Below are positions 21,217 through 30,240 of a stretch of 64,000 nucleotides of DNA, one piece after another (position 1 is the first letter of the stretch; every line of letters starts with the position of its first letter). The position numbers and the translations under genes were made by a program. Source of the DNA: Deltaproteobacteria bacterium. GTDB lineage: Bacteria; Myxococcota_A; Polyangia; Haliangiales; Haliangiaceae. The notes under the pieces were generated by a model, which was given only the letters and a program-made list of their open reading frames with translations, did no database searches and had not been told where the DNA came from. Location of the stretch: NCBI GenBank assembly GCA_020630875.1, contig JAHDIH010000001.1:310001-374000 (forward strand), written 5' to 3'.

Positions 21217-22134
21217 GTGGAGGGGGTTAAAAAGATACTTGATGAGATTGAGAAAGCTGTCAAAGGAAAGCGAGACGTTATCGAACTCCTTTTTACGGCC
21301 GTACTTGGTCAGGGCCATATCCTACTTGAGGATGTGCCGGGGGTAGGAAAAACGACTTTGGCCCGAGCCGTGGCAGCCTCATTGGGAGGACGTTTTTCGC
21401 GAGTTCAATTTACTAGTGATCTTTTGCCATCAGATATCTTAGGGGTTTCCGTTTACTCTAAAAAATCGGAAGACTTTGTTTTTCATGAAGGACCTGTTTT
21501 TTCGCACTTTCTTCTCGCGGATGAAATTAACCGTTCGTCCCCTAGAACGCAGTCCGCGCTTCTTGAGGCGATGAGCGAACGAAACGTTTCAATAGACGGA
21601 GAAACTCGGAAGCTACCGACACCGTTTATCGTTATCGCTACACAGAACCCGGTTGAACAATTTGGTACGTACCCGCTCCCCGAGTCCCAGCTTGATCGTT
21701 TTTCTATGCGACTTTCGGTAGGGTATCCTTCGCGAGATAACGAGATTGCTTTAATGGAGCACGGGGTCGATGACGTACTGAACAAAGTAAGTGCGGTTTC
21801 TTCTCTTCCGCAATTGTCTTCGTGGCAAGAAAAGGTTGTAGATGTAAACGTTGAGAAGTCGTTGGCCGACTATGCGTTATCTATTGTTGAGAAAACGCGA
21901 GAGCTTCCTTCGGTCAGGGTCGGCGTTTCCACTCGTGGAATGCTTAGCTGGCGAAGGATGAGTCAAGCTAGAGCGTTTTTGGCAGGTCGTGATTTTTGTA
22001 CGCCTGATGATTTTTTTGAGCTGGCAACTCACTGCTTGGCTCATCGACTAACCTTTACCGACACTGAAGTTTCTTTGATACAGTCCCATGAGATCATTCG
22101 TTCGTGCTTGCACGCTGTAGACGTCCCTAAATAG
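21217..22134 (+). CDS. MoxR-family AAA+ ATPase
   Basis: A 305-residue AAA+ chaperone-like ATPase. The Walker A is EDVPGVGKTTLARA (about 38-50), the Walker B LLADEINRSSPRTQSALLEAM (about 100-120), and the family signature NPVEQFGTYPLPESQLDRF follows. The C-terminal lid is present. The start is taken as GTG 21217 because a promoter ends just upstream; the G-rich run after it does not precede any in-frame start. It is followed directly by DUF58 and transglutaminase genes, the usual MoxR cassette. In this context the ATPase probably helps assemble or activate the DUF58/transglutaminase membrane complex, which is inference from the conserved neighbourhood. Confidence 0.93.
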   Translation: MEGVKKILDEIEKAVKGKRDVIELLFTAVLGQGHILLEDVPGVGKTTLARAVAASLGGRFSRVQFTSDLLPSDILGVSVYSKKSEDFVFHEGPVFSHFLLADEINRSSPRTQSALLEAMSERNVSIDGETRKLPTPFIVIATQNPVEQFGTYPLPESQLDRFSMRLSVGYPSRDNEIALMEHGVDDVLNKVSAVSSLPQLSSWQEKVVDVNVEKSLADYALSIVEKTRELPSVRVGVSTRGMLSWRRMSQARAFLAGRDFCTPDDFFELATHCLAHRLTFTDTEVSLIQSHEIIRSCLHAVDVPK

Positions 22135-23091
22135 ATGTTTTCACTTACCAAAAGAGGAAGGGTGGTTGTGTTGCTACTATTCGGTTTGGTTTTTGCTGCA
22201 CTTAATACGGGGAACAATCTCGTGTACGTCATGGTGTCGTGGATGATCGGACTGTTGCTACTCTCGTGGTGGCTTGCACGGAGAATGCTAAGTAGTCTGT
22301 CCTTTGAGGTGGAGCTTCCAGAGAAGGCCAACGCGATGGACGTGTCGCTTATTCAGCTAGTGATAACGAACAAACGTTTTCTTCCAATCGCGGGATGCCA
22401 AGTTAGCATTCTGCTAGACAATCGTTTGCAAAGTAGTACTCAGACGATTCCGCTGCTCGAAGGTAAGGGCCGCGTGAGTTCATCTATTCCTCACGTGTTT
22501 GCTACGCGGGGGATTGCTACTACAGAGTCACTGTTGGTCTCTACGATTCTTCCCTTTGGTCTTGTCCGAGTTTCTCGGAGAGTGTCTGCTAGTCACTCGA
22601 CAATCATTTTTCCTGAAAGTGAAAAGATAATGGTAGGGCAAAACATAAACGGATCCTCCGCACGTGATCAGGGAATGCATTTGTCACGAGTCGGAGACTT
22701 TCACGGAATTCGGTCGTATCGGGTGGGAGACGACCCCAGTCATATTCATTGGAAACTATCGGCCAAGAAAGACACCTTAGTCGTAAGAGAACACGAACAG
22801 TCTCTTTCTCGAAGTGTCGTCGTGCTTCTTGATAACGGCCCAGAGGCAAGAGATCTGGAGTTGCGGGTACGCTGGGCCTCCTATGCTGTAAGGAAACTAC
22901 TTGCCGAAGGAGTTCGAGTGGGGCTTTCATGCCGTGACTTGCTCGTGCAACCGCAGTCGGGTGAAAAACAAAAAGTAGAGTTACTAGAAAAACTAGCGTT
23001 GTTGGGAAGAAGCGAAGGCTCACTGATTGAACCCACAGATTCCTCTTTGCTGCCAATTGAGGCTATGGAAGAGAGTAGAGCGGTTCATTGA
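22135..23091 (+). CDS. DUF58 domain membrane protein
   Basis: A 318-residue protein beginning immediately after the stop of the MoxR gene. Two membrane helices are at about 10-47 (VVVLLLFGLVFAALNTGNNL, then MVSWMIGLLLLSWWLA). The rest is a beta-rich region followed by the DUF58 motif RVGDFHGIRSYRVGDDPSHIHW (about 183-204) and a von Willebrand A-like segment (SVVVLLDNGPEARD). DUF58 proteins are standard partners of MoxR ATPases and transglutaminases. The next gene overlaps by four bases, so the three are almost certainly one transcript. Confidence 0.93.
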   Translation: MFSLTKRGRVVVLLLFGLVFAALNTGNNLVYVMVSWMIGLLLLSWWLARRMLSSLSFEVELPEKANAMDVSLIQLVITNKRFLPIAGCQVSILLDNRLQSSTQTIPLLEGKGRVSSSIPHVFATRGIATTESLLVSTILPFGLVRVSRRVSASHSTIIFPESEKIMVGQNINGSSARDQGMHLSRVGDFHGIRSYRVGDDPSHIHWKLSAKKDTLVVREHEQSLSRSVVVLLDNGPEARDLELRVRWASYAVRKLLAEGVRVGLSCRDLLVQPQSGEKQKVELLEKLALLGRSEGSLIEPTDSSLLPIEAMEESRAVH

Positions 23092-25121
23092 CGATAGGTA
23101 GTGCAAGAAAGACCGTAGTAACCGCATGCGCTTTGGTGTCTGCGATCTCTGCAGCGGCCACAGCAAGCGTTTCTCCACTATTTGCGGTTCTCATCGCCTT
23201 TGTAGCTCTTTTTCGTCTACGTCAACCTGCCCAAGACGCGCTGTCAGCGGGGGTGACATTTCGGATCGTGCTTCCCCTTGTCGCCATGGTGGTGGGGCTG
23301 ACCTTGGGAACCTCGTTAACAGGTAATATTTTGGGAGGTTTTTCTTCAACGATAGCGCTCATCTTGGCGCTTCGTTTATGGGTCCGTTTTACACCGCATG
23401 AAGACGATCACATTGTGCTTTTGTCTGGCGTGTTGTTCCTTGCTTCAGCCGCTCAACGACAAGATTTGGTTTTTGGAATCTGTTTTGTTCTATATATCTT
23501 ATTGTTTGTTCCTGCTTCCTATTTGTCGTCGCTTGCCAAAGAATCTACTAATCTCAACAAATTAAATCGAGTAGAGGGAGGAGGCGCGGTAATTTGGCGT
23601 AGTGCGCCGGTAGGAGTGTCACTTTTAATTGCTACTGCGATTTTGTTTTTATTGATTCCAAGAGTCGGGTTTGGCTATGGTGGAACAAACGATCCTTCAG
23701 CTCTAAGCATGAGTGGGTTCAACGACAAAGTAACGCTCGGCGGTCATGGAACTATTAAACTAGACAGTACTATTGTGATGAGGGTAGAAGTTAACAACCC
23801 TCAATACGAAGGCAGAAATGCTCCCGCACTTCATTGGCGGGGGACCGCACTCGACCGCTATAGTGCTGGGACGTGGTACCGATCTGACAAGGCCAGCCGC
23901 ACCGAAGCCAATTACACTCGTCTTGATCGACACACGATTAGGCGTGAACTGTTTTCTCTTTTTAATCGTCGGCCGGCGCAACAGGTACTTGAACAAACGA
24001 TATTTCTGGAGCCCTATGGCCACCAAGTGTTATTTGCGTCGATGAGACCCTTTCGCTTCGACCTACCTCAGAAACGCGGCTATCCGTCGGCTGAGTGGAA
24101 CGACGAAATTAAGTTCTCCCGGGACGGTGCGATTCGCTATAAGGCCTACTCTGCGGAACCGCTACCTCCAGAGGAACTACGTTTGATGGACGCTGCGGAA
24201 GACGACAACAACCTTCAAGTGCCTCCGGAGATGCGGGAACCTTTAGCCGCTATTGCTGTTGAAATCACCAAAGGTCAAAGTACCACGTACGATAAAATTC
24301 GCGCGGTAGAAAAGTGGCTGCAAGGAATGAACTACACCACACAATTGGATAATCCTCAGGGCGATCCTGTGCTTCACTTCCTTGAAAATAGTCGGAGTGG
24401 CCACTGCGAGTTGTTTGCTTCTTCTATGGTGTTATTGCTAAGAGCTTTAGACATTCCCGCGCGGGTAGTGAACGGATTTTATGGAGGAGAGTGGAATGAG
24501 TACGAGAACTTCATTGCGGTACGAGCCGGCGATGCTCACTCTTGGGTTGAGGTCAATCTCAAAGGGTATGGGTGGGTTGAGTTTGATCCCACACCATCGT
24601 CTTCTGTCGACCTGCTTGGCCGAGGAAAAGAGTCTTTCATGGCTAAGGTTACTCGTTTCGTCGATAGCTTGCGTTACAAGTGGCGTAAATGGGTACTGGA
24701 CTACAACTTTGACAAACAAAAAGACTTATGGAGAAAAACGAAAGCAGCAGTGGCCGGTGCTTTCCGTTGGCTTTGGTCAAATATTCTGTTGTTTTCAGTG
24801 GTTGGTCTTGCACTGCTGCTTTTGCTAGCGCTGTTTCGGAGCCGTAAAGATCGCTTTGTTAGTTCCAAGGAAACGACTTGGTTTGAGAAGGAATATCGCA
24901 AAGCCTTACAACTTCAGTTCGCCAAAGTGCCCAAGTATTCCTGGGAGACAGAAATGGCTTACGTACGGCGAGTCGGAAATCCCGAAAGCCTGCAAAGACT
25001 GACTGAAGAATACTATCGCGTTAAGTTTGGTGGTGCTGAGATCTTATCAAAGGAAGAAGTTCGAAAGTTATGCTCGCGGGTAGCGGAGCAGGCAAAAACG
25101 GCAGCAAAACTAAGTGCATAG
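23088..25121 (+). CDS. Membrane-bound transglutaminase-like protein (DUF3488/TGc/DUF4129 type)
   Basis: A 677-residue protein starting with TTG at 23088 in a 4-base overlap with the DUF58 gene. Five or six membrane helices occupy about 1-205. The periplasmic part contains the transglutaminase core with the Cys440-His484-Asp500 triad (SGHCELFA, GDAHSWVEV, FDPTPS). One more helix follows at about 560-580 (LLFSVVGLALLLLLALF), and the C-terminal tail resembles DUF4129. This is the usual architecture of the MoxR-cassette transglutaminases. They are thought to act on peptide or isopeptide bonds at the envelope; the substrate here is unknown. Confidence 0.93.
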   Translation: MTIGSARKTVVTACALVSAISAAATASVSPLFAVLIAFVALFRLRQPAQDALSAGVTFRIVLPLVAMVVGLTLGTSLTGNILGGFSSTIALILALRLWVRFTPHEDDHIVLLSGVLFLASAAQRQDLVFGICFVLYILLFVPASYLSSLAKESTNLNKLNRVEGGGAVIWRSAPVGVSLLIATAILFLLIPRVGFGYGGTNDPSALSMSGFNDKVTLGGHGTIKLDSTIVMRVEVNNPQYEGRNAPALHWRGTALDRYSAGTWYRSDKASRTEANYTRLDRHTIRRELFSLFNRRPAQQVLEQTIFLEPYGHQVLFASMRPFRFDLPQKRGYPSAEWNDEIKFSRDGAIRYKAYSAEPLPPEELRLMDAAEDDNNLQVPPEMREPLAAIAVEITKGQSTTYDKIRAVEKWLQGMNYTTQLDNPQGDPVLHFLENSRSGHCELFASSMVLLLRALDIPARVVNGFYGGEWNEYENFIAVRAGDAHSWVEVNLKGYGWVEFDPTPSSSVDLLGRGKESFMAKVTRFVDSLRYKWRKWVLDYNFDKQKDLWRKTKAAVAGAFRWLWSNILLFSVVGLALLLLLALFRSRKDRFVSSKETTWFEKEYRKALQLQFAKVPKYSWETEMAYVRRVGNPESLQRLTEEYYRVKFGGAEILSKEEVRKLCSRVAEQAKTAAKLSA

Positions 25122-25250
25122 CAAACCGTAGATGCCAAATAGGCAATAGAATCTGTACTTCATGCCAATCGGTCACGTGAACAAAATCAACGAAATGAAA
25201 AACAATTGAATTTCAGGTAGATATAAATTTCTCTAAATGGTCCTCAGTTT

Positions 25251-25269
25251 GCATACTACAGTAGTATGC
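25251..25269. promoter_or_regulatory. 19-bp perfect palindrome on the start codon, overlapping a -10 hexamer
   Basis: GCATACTAC and GTAGTATGC (nine bases each) are exact inverted repeats around one A. The left arm contains a -10-like CATACT (25252-25257), and the right arm contains the ATG (25266-25268). It could be an operator blocking both transcription and initiation, or an RNA hairpin hiding the start codon if transcription begins further upstream. Confidence 0.6.
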
Positions 25270-27581
25270 GACTCGTTCAGTTACTCTTTGTTGCTCTGGT
25301 AGCGATATTTCCAAAAACGATTTGGGCGCAAAATTGCTCTCAAGACATCACTGTCGAACTACAAATCCCAGATGGGGATGGCTCGTTTGTGGTCGCTGAT
25401 GATCTTTCGGTTGCAGAATTTTTCGGCAAGGCTGAGTGCGTTTGTTCAGAGAACAGTCAACCGAATACCGACTTTGCGTTGCTACTGACGTTGAACTCCA
25501 ACGGGATGGTGTTCGACTCCGACCCCGTAGACGTTTGGGTTGGCAGGAATTGCGATACGGCTGACACTGCTCAAAGAGCGATTGATTGTGAGTTGGTTGA
25601 AACGATCACGGATATCAACACGCTGACCACACCTACCAGAATTACAATTTCCGCAGAGAAGTTTATGTTCCCAAACGAAAACTGTGGAGAGGTCGAAGCC
25701 ACTCACTCAGTATGGCTACTCATTGACGATAACGGCGGCGATTGTGATGCTGATGTCAACGGAGCCCAAATCGTCTTCGATACGGAACCACCTCCACTGC
25801 CAACTGATATCAAGTTGACAGGTAGCGAAGAGTCGTTTTCAGTGTCTTGGGACCCGCCCAGTGCGAACGCCGACGATGTGCTTTATTACAATGTACTTTG
25901 CGCAGAGGCGTCAAACGGCGCATCGCTCGAAAAGTCTCCGACGATACGTTACGAGTTATCCAAAGACCTCTGCGGGATCGACGATGGTACCTCGGTGCAA
26001 AGTGGTGACGCCTCGACGTTACCCGCGGGAATCGCAGACTTTGACTCGGCTTTTGTATGTGGAGAGGCAGCAGGGACGCAATCCAGCGTAAAAGTCAGTG
26101 GACTGGAGAATGGAAAACTTTATCGAGTGGCGCTTGTAGCCGTCGACGAAGCCCAAAACCTTACAGCAATCGACTTGGGAACCATTGAGCCAGTTCCCCT
26201 AGTTGACGCGTGGGAAGACTACATCGACAGTGGTGGCGACGCTGAAGGTGGACTTTGCCTGATCACTACTTCCTACGGTGACGGAGGACCGATGACTCAG
26301 TCGTTAAGGCATTTCCGAGACACCTTAGCCGCAAATGGAGCGCTGGGCGCATGGCTTGTAACAACGTATTACGATCTGGCTCCAGCCATAATCTCCAGCA
26401 ATAACGGGTCAACCGTGTCCTATTGGTCGACTCAGGTGGTTCTTGCGCCAGTCGCGGTTACCACTTGGCTTTGGCAATCGATTCCCTTATTCGTCGTTTT
26501 GATGTGGCCTGTCGTTTTGTTTGGCACGAGGCGATTGCGAAAGCGGCAAATAGGGCAATTAGCAGTGTTACTGGTTTCTATTGCGGTTCCGGCCATTGCT
26601 GATGATGGCATTGACGACCCAGAGACAACTGCAGAGGCTGCTGTCGCGACCGAATCCGCTGCTGCTGAAGTAGAAGATATTTCGTCTGAAACTATTCAAG
26701 AGGTAGGAGAAGCAGCAACTGAATCAGTCACCGATGTCGAAGTTCCCGAGACGACTCCAACTTATGAGGGGGACGATACCGCCGCGGAAATTGTTTCAAA
26801 GCCGAGTCCTTATTGGGACAACTTCGATGGCAATGACGTGTTTTCGCTACCGGTGCCTCTGTGGAATCTAGCGCTGAAAATAGGGCCTTATCATCCCGCC
26901 ATAGACGACGAACCAGGGATAGCGAAAGACAGCCAAGGGAGAGGTCCGTTTGAGCGAATGTTTCCTGGTACTGCTCCAATGTTTCAGATTCAACTTGATC
27001 GATTTTTGTTTCACGGTTTTGGGCAGTTGGGTGTTTCTGCGACTTTGGGTTACTATCGCAACGGCGACAATGCCTACCTAACAGACGCTATGGGAAACGT
27101 AGAGTTTACCCCCGAAGGAAATCCGAGGCGTTCGGCTACCGAGCGCAACCATATCAATCTACTGCCGACCTCTCTTGGAGTTACCTACCGTTTCACCGCG
27201 TTGGATGACAATTGGGGCATCCCTCTCGTTCCCTACGGGCGAGCCGCGCTTTCGTATTACCTGTGGTGGTTTCGATCTCCCAATGGCGATCTGTCCGAGT
27301 CGCCAACGGCTAGCTGCACGTCGGCTATGCTTGCTGCAGGAGATTGCGATGGCAACAAAGGACTCGGTGGAACGCTTGGGTATGAAGTAAGCGTAGGAAT
27401 CGCGTTGCGCGCAGAACGAATCGACAGTGGTGCTGCGGCCAATTTGAGAAACGAAGCGGGAATAGACCACGCAGGGTTCTTTGTAGAGCTGTCGTATGCA
27501 AAAGTGGATGGCTTAGGTGCCGATAAGAAGCTGCACGTCGGAGATGCCACGTGGCTTGCCGGCGTCAACTTTGAATTTTGA
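25266..27581 (+). CDS. Secreted CFI-box protein fused to an outer-membrane beta-barrel
   Basis: A 771-residue protein. A signal peptide (1-21, ending IWAQ) is followed by two beta-sandwich-like regions, the second like fibronectin type III (about 175-310, VSWDPPSAN and LENGKLYRVALVAVDEAQN). Then comes a CFI-box-like motif CLITTSYGD (331-339) with RHFRDT and a hydrophobic segment (about 395-420), and the basic run RRLRKR (422-427). As in the OmpA fusion, it does not stop there. A second hydrophobic segment (431-445) ends in AIA, a long acidic/Thr-rich linker follows (446-530), and then a barrel domain (about 530-771) resembling myxobacterial outer-membrane barrels (LKIGPYHPAIDDEPG; terminal Phe in VNFEF). 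A 19-bp palindrome covers the start codon. The stop overlaps the truA start. The role is unknown; surface display is likely. Confidence 0.85.
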   Translation: MRLVQLLFVALVAIFPKTIWAQNCSQDITVELQIPDGDGSFVVADDLSVAEFFGKAECVCSENSQPNTDFALLLTLNSNGMVFDSDPVDVWVGRNCDTADTAQRAIDCELVETITDINTLTTPTRITISAEKFMFPNENCGEVEATHSVWLLIDDNGGDCDADVNGAQIVFDTEPPPLPTDIKLTGSEESFSVSWDPPSANADDVLYYNVLCAEASNGASLEKSPTIRYELSKDLCGIDDGTSVQSGDASTLPAGIADFDSAFVCGEAAGTQSSVKVSGLENGKLYRVALVAVDEAQNLTAIDLGTIEPVPLVDAWEDYIDSGGDAEGGLCLITTSYGDGGPMTQSLRHFRDTLAANGALGAWLVTTYYDLAPAIISSNNGSTVSYWSTQVVLAPVAVTTWLWQSIPLFVVLMWPVVLFGTRRLRKRQIGQLAVLLVSIAVPAIADDGIDDPETTAEAAVATESAAAEVEDISSETIQEVGEAATESVTDVEVPETTPTYEGDDTAAEIVSKPSPYWDNFDGNDVFSLPVPLWNLALKIGPYHPAIDDEPGIAKDSQGRGPFERMFPGTAPMFQIQLDRFLFHGFGQLGVSATLGYYRNGDNAYLTDAMGNVEFTPEGNPRRSATERNHINLLPTSLGVTYRFTALDDNWGIPLVPYGRAALSYYLWWFRSPNGDLSESPTASCTSAMLAAGDCDGNKGLGGTLGYEVSVGIALRAERIDSGAAANLRNEAGIDHAGFFVELSYAKVDGLGADKKLHVGDATWLAGVNFEF

Positions 27582-28321
27582 TGAGGGTAAAACTTACGGT
27601 TGAGTACGACGGCACCAACTACGTTGGTTGGCAGCGTCAGGATAATGGTGTAGGCGTTCAGACAGTATTGGAAAATGCTTTGTCGGAGCTGCTTGGCTGT
27701 AAGATTACTTGCTATGGAGCTTCAAGAACCGATTCCGGGGTACATGCGCTAGGACAAGTGGTTCACTTTGATCATCCTGGCGTAGTTCCTGGTGATCGCT
27801 TTCCACTCGCATTGATTCCGCATTTACCGCCTGACGTCGCCTGCATTGCAAGCGAGCAAGTAAATGATAGCTTTAATGCTCGTTTTGATTCTCGCGGCAA
27901 AAGGTACGAGTACGGACTTCTTGTTTCGAAAGTTCCAAGACCACTAAGACGACGATATGCGTGGGAAGTTCATAAACCACTAGATGTTACCGCCATGCGT
28001 ATGGCGGCCAAGCACATGCTCGGCGAGCATGACTTTTCCTGCTTTCAGGGCCAAGGATGTTCCGCACCACATGCCATCCGCGAGCTCACTGCAATCACCA
28101 TTGAGGAAGCAGGTGATACCATCAAGATTTCTGTCTCCGGGAATGCTTTTGTTCGGTACATGGTACGGATTCTTGTTGGCACTCTGGTGTCTGTAGGCGA
28201 AGGACGCATGCCTCCGGATTTCGTAGCGAAGGTGATACAAAGCCGCGACCGAAAGCAAGCAGGGCCCACAGCTCCAGCCAAAGGGCTGACGCTTTGTGAA
28301 GTTTATTACAAAGAGGTATAG
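27581..28321 (+). CDS. truA: tRNA pseudouridine(38-40) synthase
   Basis: A 246-residue enzyme converting uridine to pseudouridine at positions 38-40 of the tRNA anticodon arm. The catalytic Asp51 is in GASRTDSGVHALGQ, and RYEYGLL and FVRYMVRILVGTLVSVG match the family. ATG 27581 is preferred over a TTG three bases earlier because it forms TGATG with the stop of the barrel gene and gives the typical MRVKLTVEYDGTNYVGW start. Coupling of truA to an outer-membrane fusion protein is odd and probably reflects tight packing rather than shared function. Confidence 0.96.
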   Translation: MRVKLTVEYDGTNYVGWQRQDNGVGVQTVLENALSELLGCKITCYGASRTDSGVHALGQVVHFDHPGVVPGDRFPLALIPHLPPDVACIASEQVNDSFNARFDSRGKRYEYGLLVSKVPRPLRRRYAWEVHKPLDVTAMRMAAKHMLGEHDFSCFQGQGCSAPHAIRELTAITIEEAGDTIKISVSGNAFVRYMVRILVGTLVSVGEGRMPPDFVAKVIQSRDRKQAGPTAPAKGLTLCEVYYKEV

Positions 28322-28439
28322 CCTTTGTAAGCTTTCCTCTTTGATATGGCGGAGAGTCAATTTTTTCGCGAAAAGCCTCGAAGGGCAAGGCTACCTCCAG
28401 CGGAGGACAGTTGAGAGTCTGCGCCAATCAACATGATTA

Positions 28440-30113
28440 CTAGTTGGTCGTGGGAGAGTAACTAAGGTCGGAATGGATCATGATGTATGCGCCACTCCCT
28501 GTGGTTTTCATGTTAGTGGCTTCCAAATCTAGAAGCGAAGGTAATAATAAGTTAGCGAGTACTCCATTTAGCACGTCCTGCAGCTGTGGTTCAACGATGT
28601 CGATAATGGCGTCGGCTTGGTCTTCGTTAAAAAAGTCGTCAGCGATGTACAATATCTCCGGTGTAAGTTCTAGCGAGGACAGATAAAGCTCGGGACGTTT
28701 GAACTCCGTATTCCATCGAGCGTTCCCCACCGACTCTAGATTCACTCGAACCTTGAGAGCCATGTCTTCCTTTCCCCTCACAAACAACTCTAATTCAAGC
28801 GCTCCAGCTCTCAGTAGAAAACCAGTTTCTCCGTCGGTACTTTCATTAGCACTGACGATAGGTGGTAATGGAGCCAGCAAATTGATGTGGGAAATGGAGC
28901 CTTGTTCTGCGGAAACATCGTATCGTTTGTCTAGGGAACGTGAATTCCACACGGACGAAAGAATTTGGTTAACGAAATTCTCATGCAGTGCTAACTGCAG
29001 GGCGTCGTCGCTACTTAGGTCAAAGGATGGATAGAAACCTCGGTCTTGCTTGAATATCTTTTCTTCATTGGTCTTTGCTGGACGTTTAGCAGTATAGATC
29101 TTCTGTGGCTCTGCGCCTACCCAGTTGGTTTGCGACTTCAATCCCAAGACGACCCCGTCGTCCGTAATTTGAGCTTTGGATGTAACTGCGTCCAATTGAT
29201 GGTTGCTTTGGAACACCTTGAGCTCTGCATCAATGTTTAAGGTCTGTATTTGCTTTGAAAGGTCTGCGGCAATGGTATCTAATATCTCCGTTCGCATTGC
29301 GTTTTCTATTTCTCCTTCGAACCCGATGAAGAAGTCTGCAGCTTCAATTAGAAAGCTGGAGTCTACTTCGAAGTTGGTTAGGTCAAATTCAGGATGTTGA
29401 GGGTCAAAGACAAAGGTTTCGTCTTCTAGCTTCTTTATTTTCCATTCGGCTCTAAAAATGGCAGAGTCGGCGGTGGCTACATAATCCTTCCAAGACTTTA
29501 TCCAAGACACGCTCTGATGGATTCTTCCGGTGGAGTTGATGGTGGAGAAGCTACCGACCGTGATTAGCTTGTCACCATCACGTGAAATTTCAAGACTGTC
29601 AACATTAAACGTTAGGGTGTCTAAGTGAACATCCGCTCCAAGAGCGCCGCCTCCCCATTCGTAAACAGGGTTGTTGTTTTGTATTGTCGCTCCCAAATCT
29701 AGTTTTTGCAGGTCGTCGGCAAAGCGATCGCTCATCGGGCCAAACGTGCTGTCAACCGAGCGAATCATCAGTCCATCGTTTAGCCACTCCATGGCTTCTT
29801 TCTCTGAAGTTCGGCTAACGGCGAGTATGGCGTTCGAAGAATTCTCACTCTCGTCAACCGCTTTGATTTCTATCAGTGCAAGGTCGGGGACACCGATGCG
29901 ATAGGAAAATCGGCCTTCGTCGAGTTTCACTTTTTCTTCGTTTATAGTGAGTGTTACGGGACTGTCATCGATGACAACACCGGTAACAAGTACTTGGTCG
30001 GTGTCTGAGAATGACGCTGGCTCCGGGCTTTCCACCACAATTTGAGGTGCGGTCGTATCAGGGGTGGATTTACTGCATCCGAGAAGCAGAATACTTACTA
30101 TGAACAATCTCAT
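28440..30113 (-). CDS. Large lipoprotein of unknown function
   Basis: A 557-residue protein with a clear lipobox (LLLGC, Cys13). After a short linker there is an Ig-like beta domain (about 20-100, TAPQIVVESPEPASFS, then VDESENSSNAILAV), common in bacterial surface proteins. The remaining 450 residues are rich in beta strands and contain two amphipathic helical stretches (AMRTEILDTIAADLSKQIQTL near 285 and a second just before the C-terminus, IIDIVEPQLQDVLNGVLANL). That arrangement recalls lipid-binding TULIP/BPI-type proteins, but I cannot confirm it. It is likely anchored in the outer membrane facing the periplasm. A possible promoter (TTGTAG-18-TACACT, minus strand) ends ten bases before the ATG. 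Confidence 0.8.
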   Translation of the reverse strand: MRLFIVSILLLGCSKSTPDTTAPQIVVESPEPASFSDTDQVLVTGVVIDDSPVTLTINEEKVKLDEGRFSYRIGVPDLALIEIKAVDESENSSNAILAVSRTSEKEAMEWLNDGLMIRSVDSTFGPMSDRFADDLQKLDLGATIQNNNPVYEWGGGALGADVHLDTLTFNVDSLEISRDGDKLITVGSFSTINSTGRIHQSVSWIKSWKDYVATADSAIFRAEWKIKKLEDETFVFDPQHPEFDLTNFEVDSSFLIEAADFFIGFEGEIENAMRTEILDTIAADLSKQIQTLNIDAELKVFQSNHQLDAVTSKAQITDDGVVLGLKSQTNWVGAEPQKIYTAKRPAKTNEEKIFKQDRGFYPSFDLSSDDALQLALHENFVNQILSSVWNSRSLDKRYDVSAEQGSISHINLLAPLPPIVSANESTDGETGFLLRAGALELELFVRGKEDMALKVRVNLESVGNARWNTEFKRPELYLSSLELTPEILYIADDFFNEDQADAIIDIVEPQLQDVLNGVLANLLLPSLLDLEATNMKTTGSGAYIMIHSDLSYSPTTN

Positions 30114-30240
30114 TGTAACGACTAGTGTACCTTTGTCGTAAAGTATCCTACAATGGTATAACCAGTTTCACAGCTGGCGGTTTACTTGTAGCCCCCTAAG
30201 TTGCTGTAAATACGATACTTATTGTTTTGTGCTTTTGATC

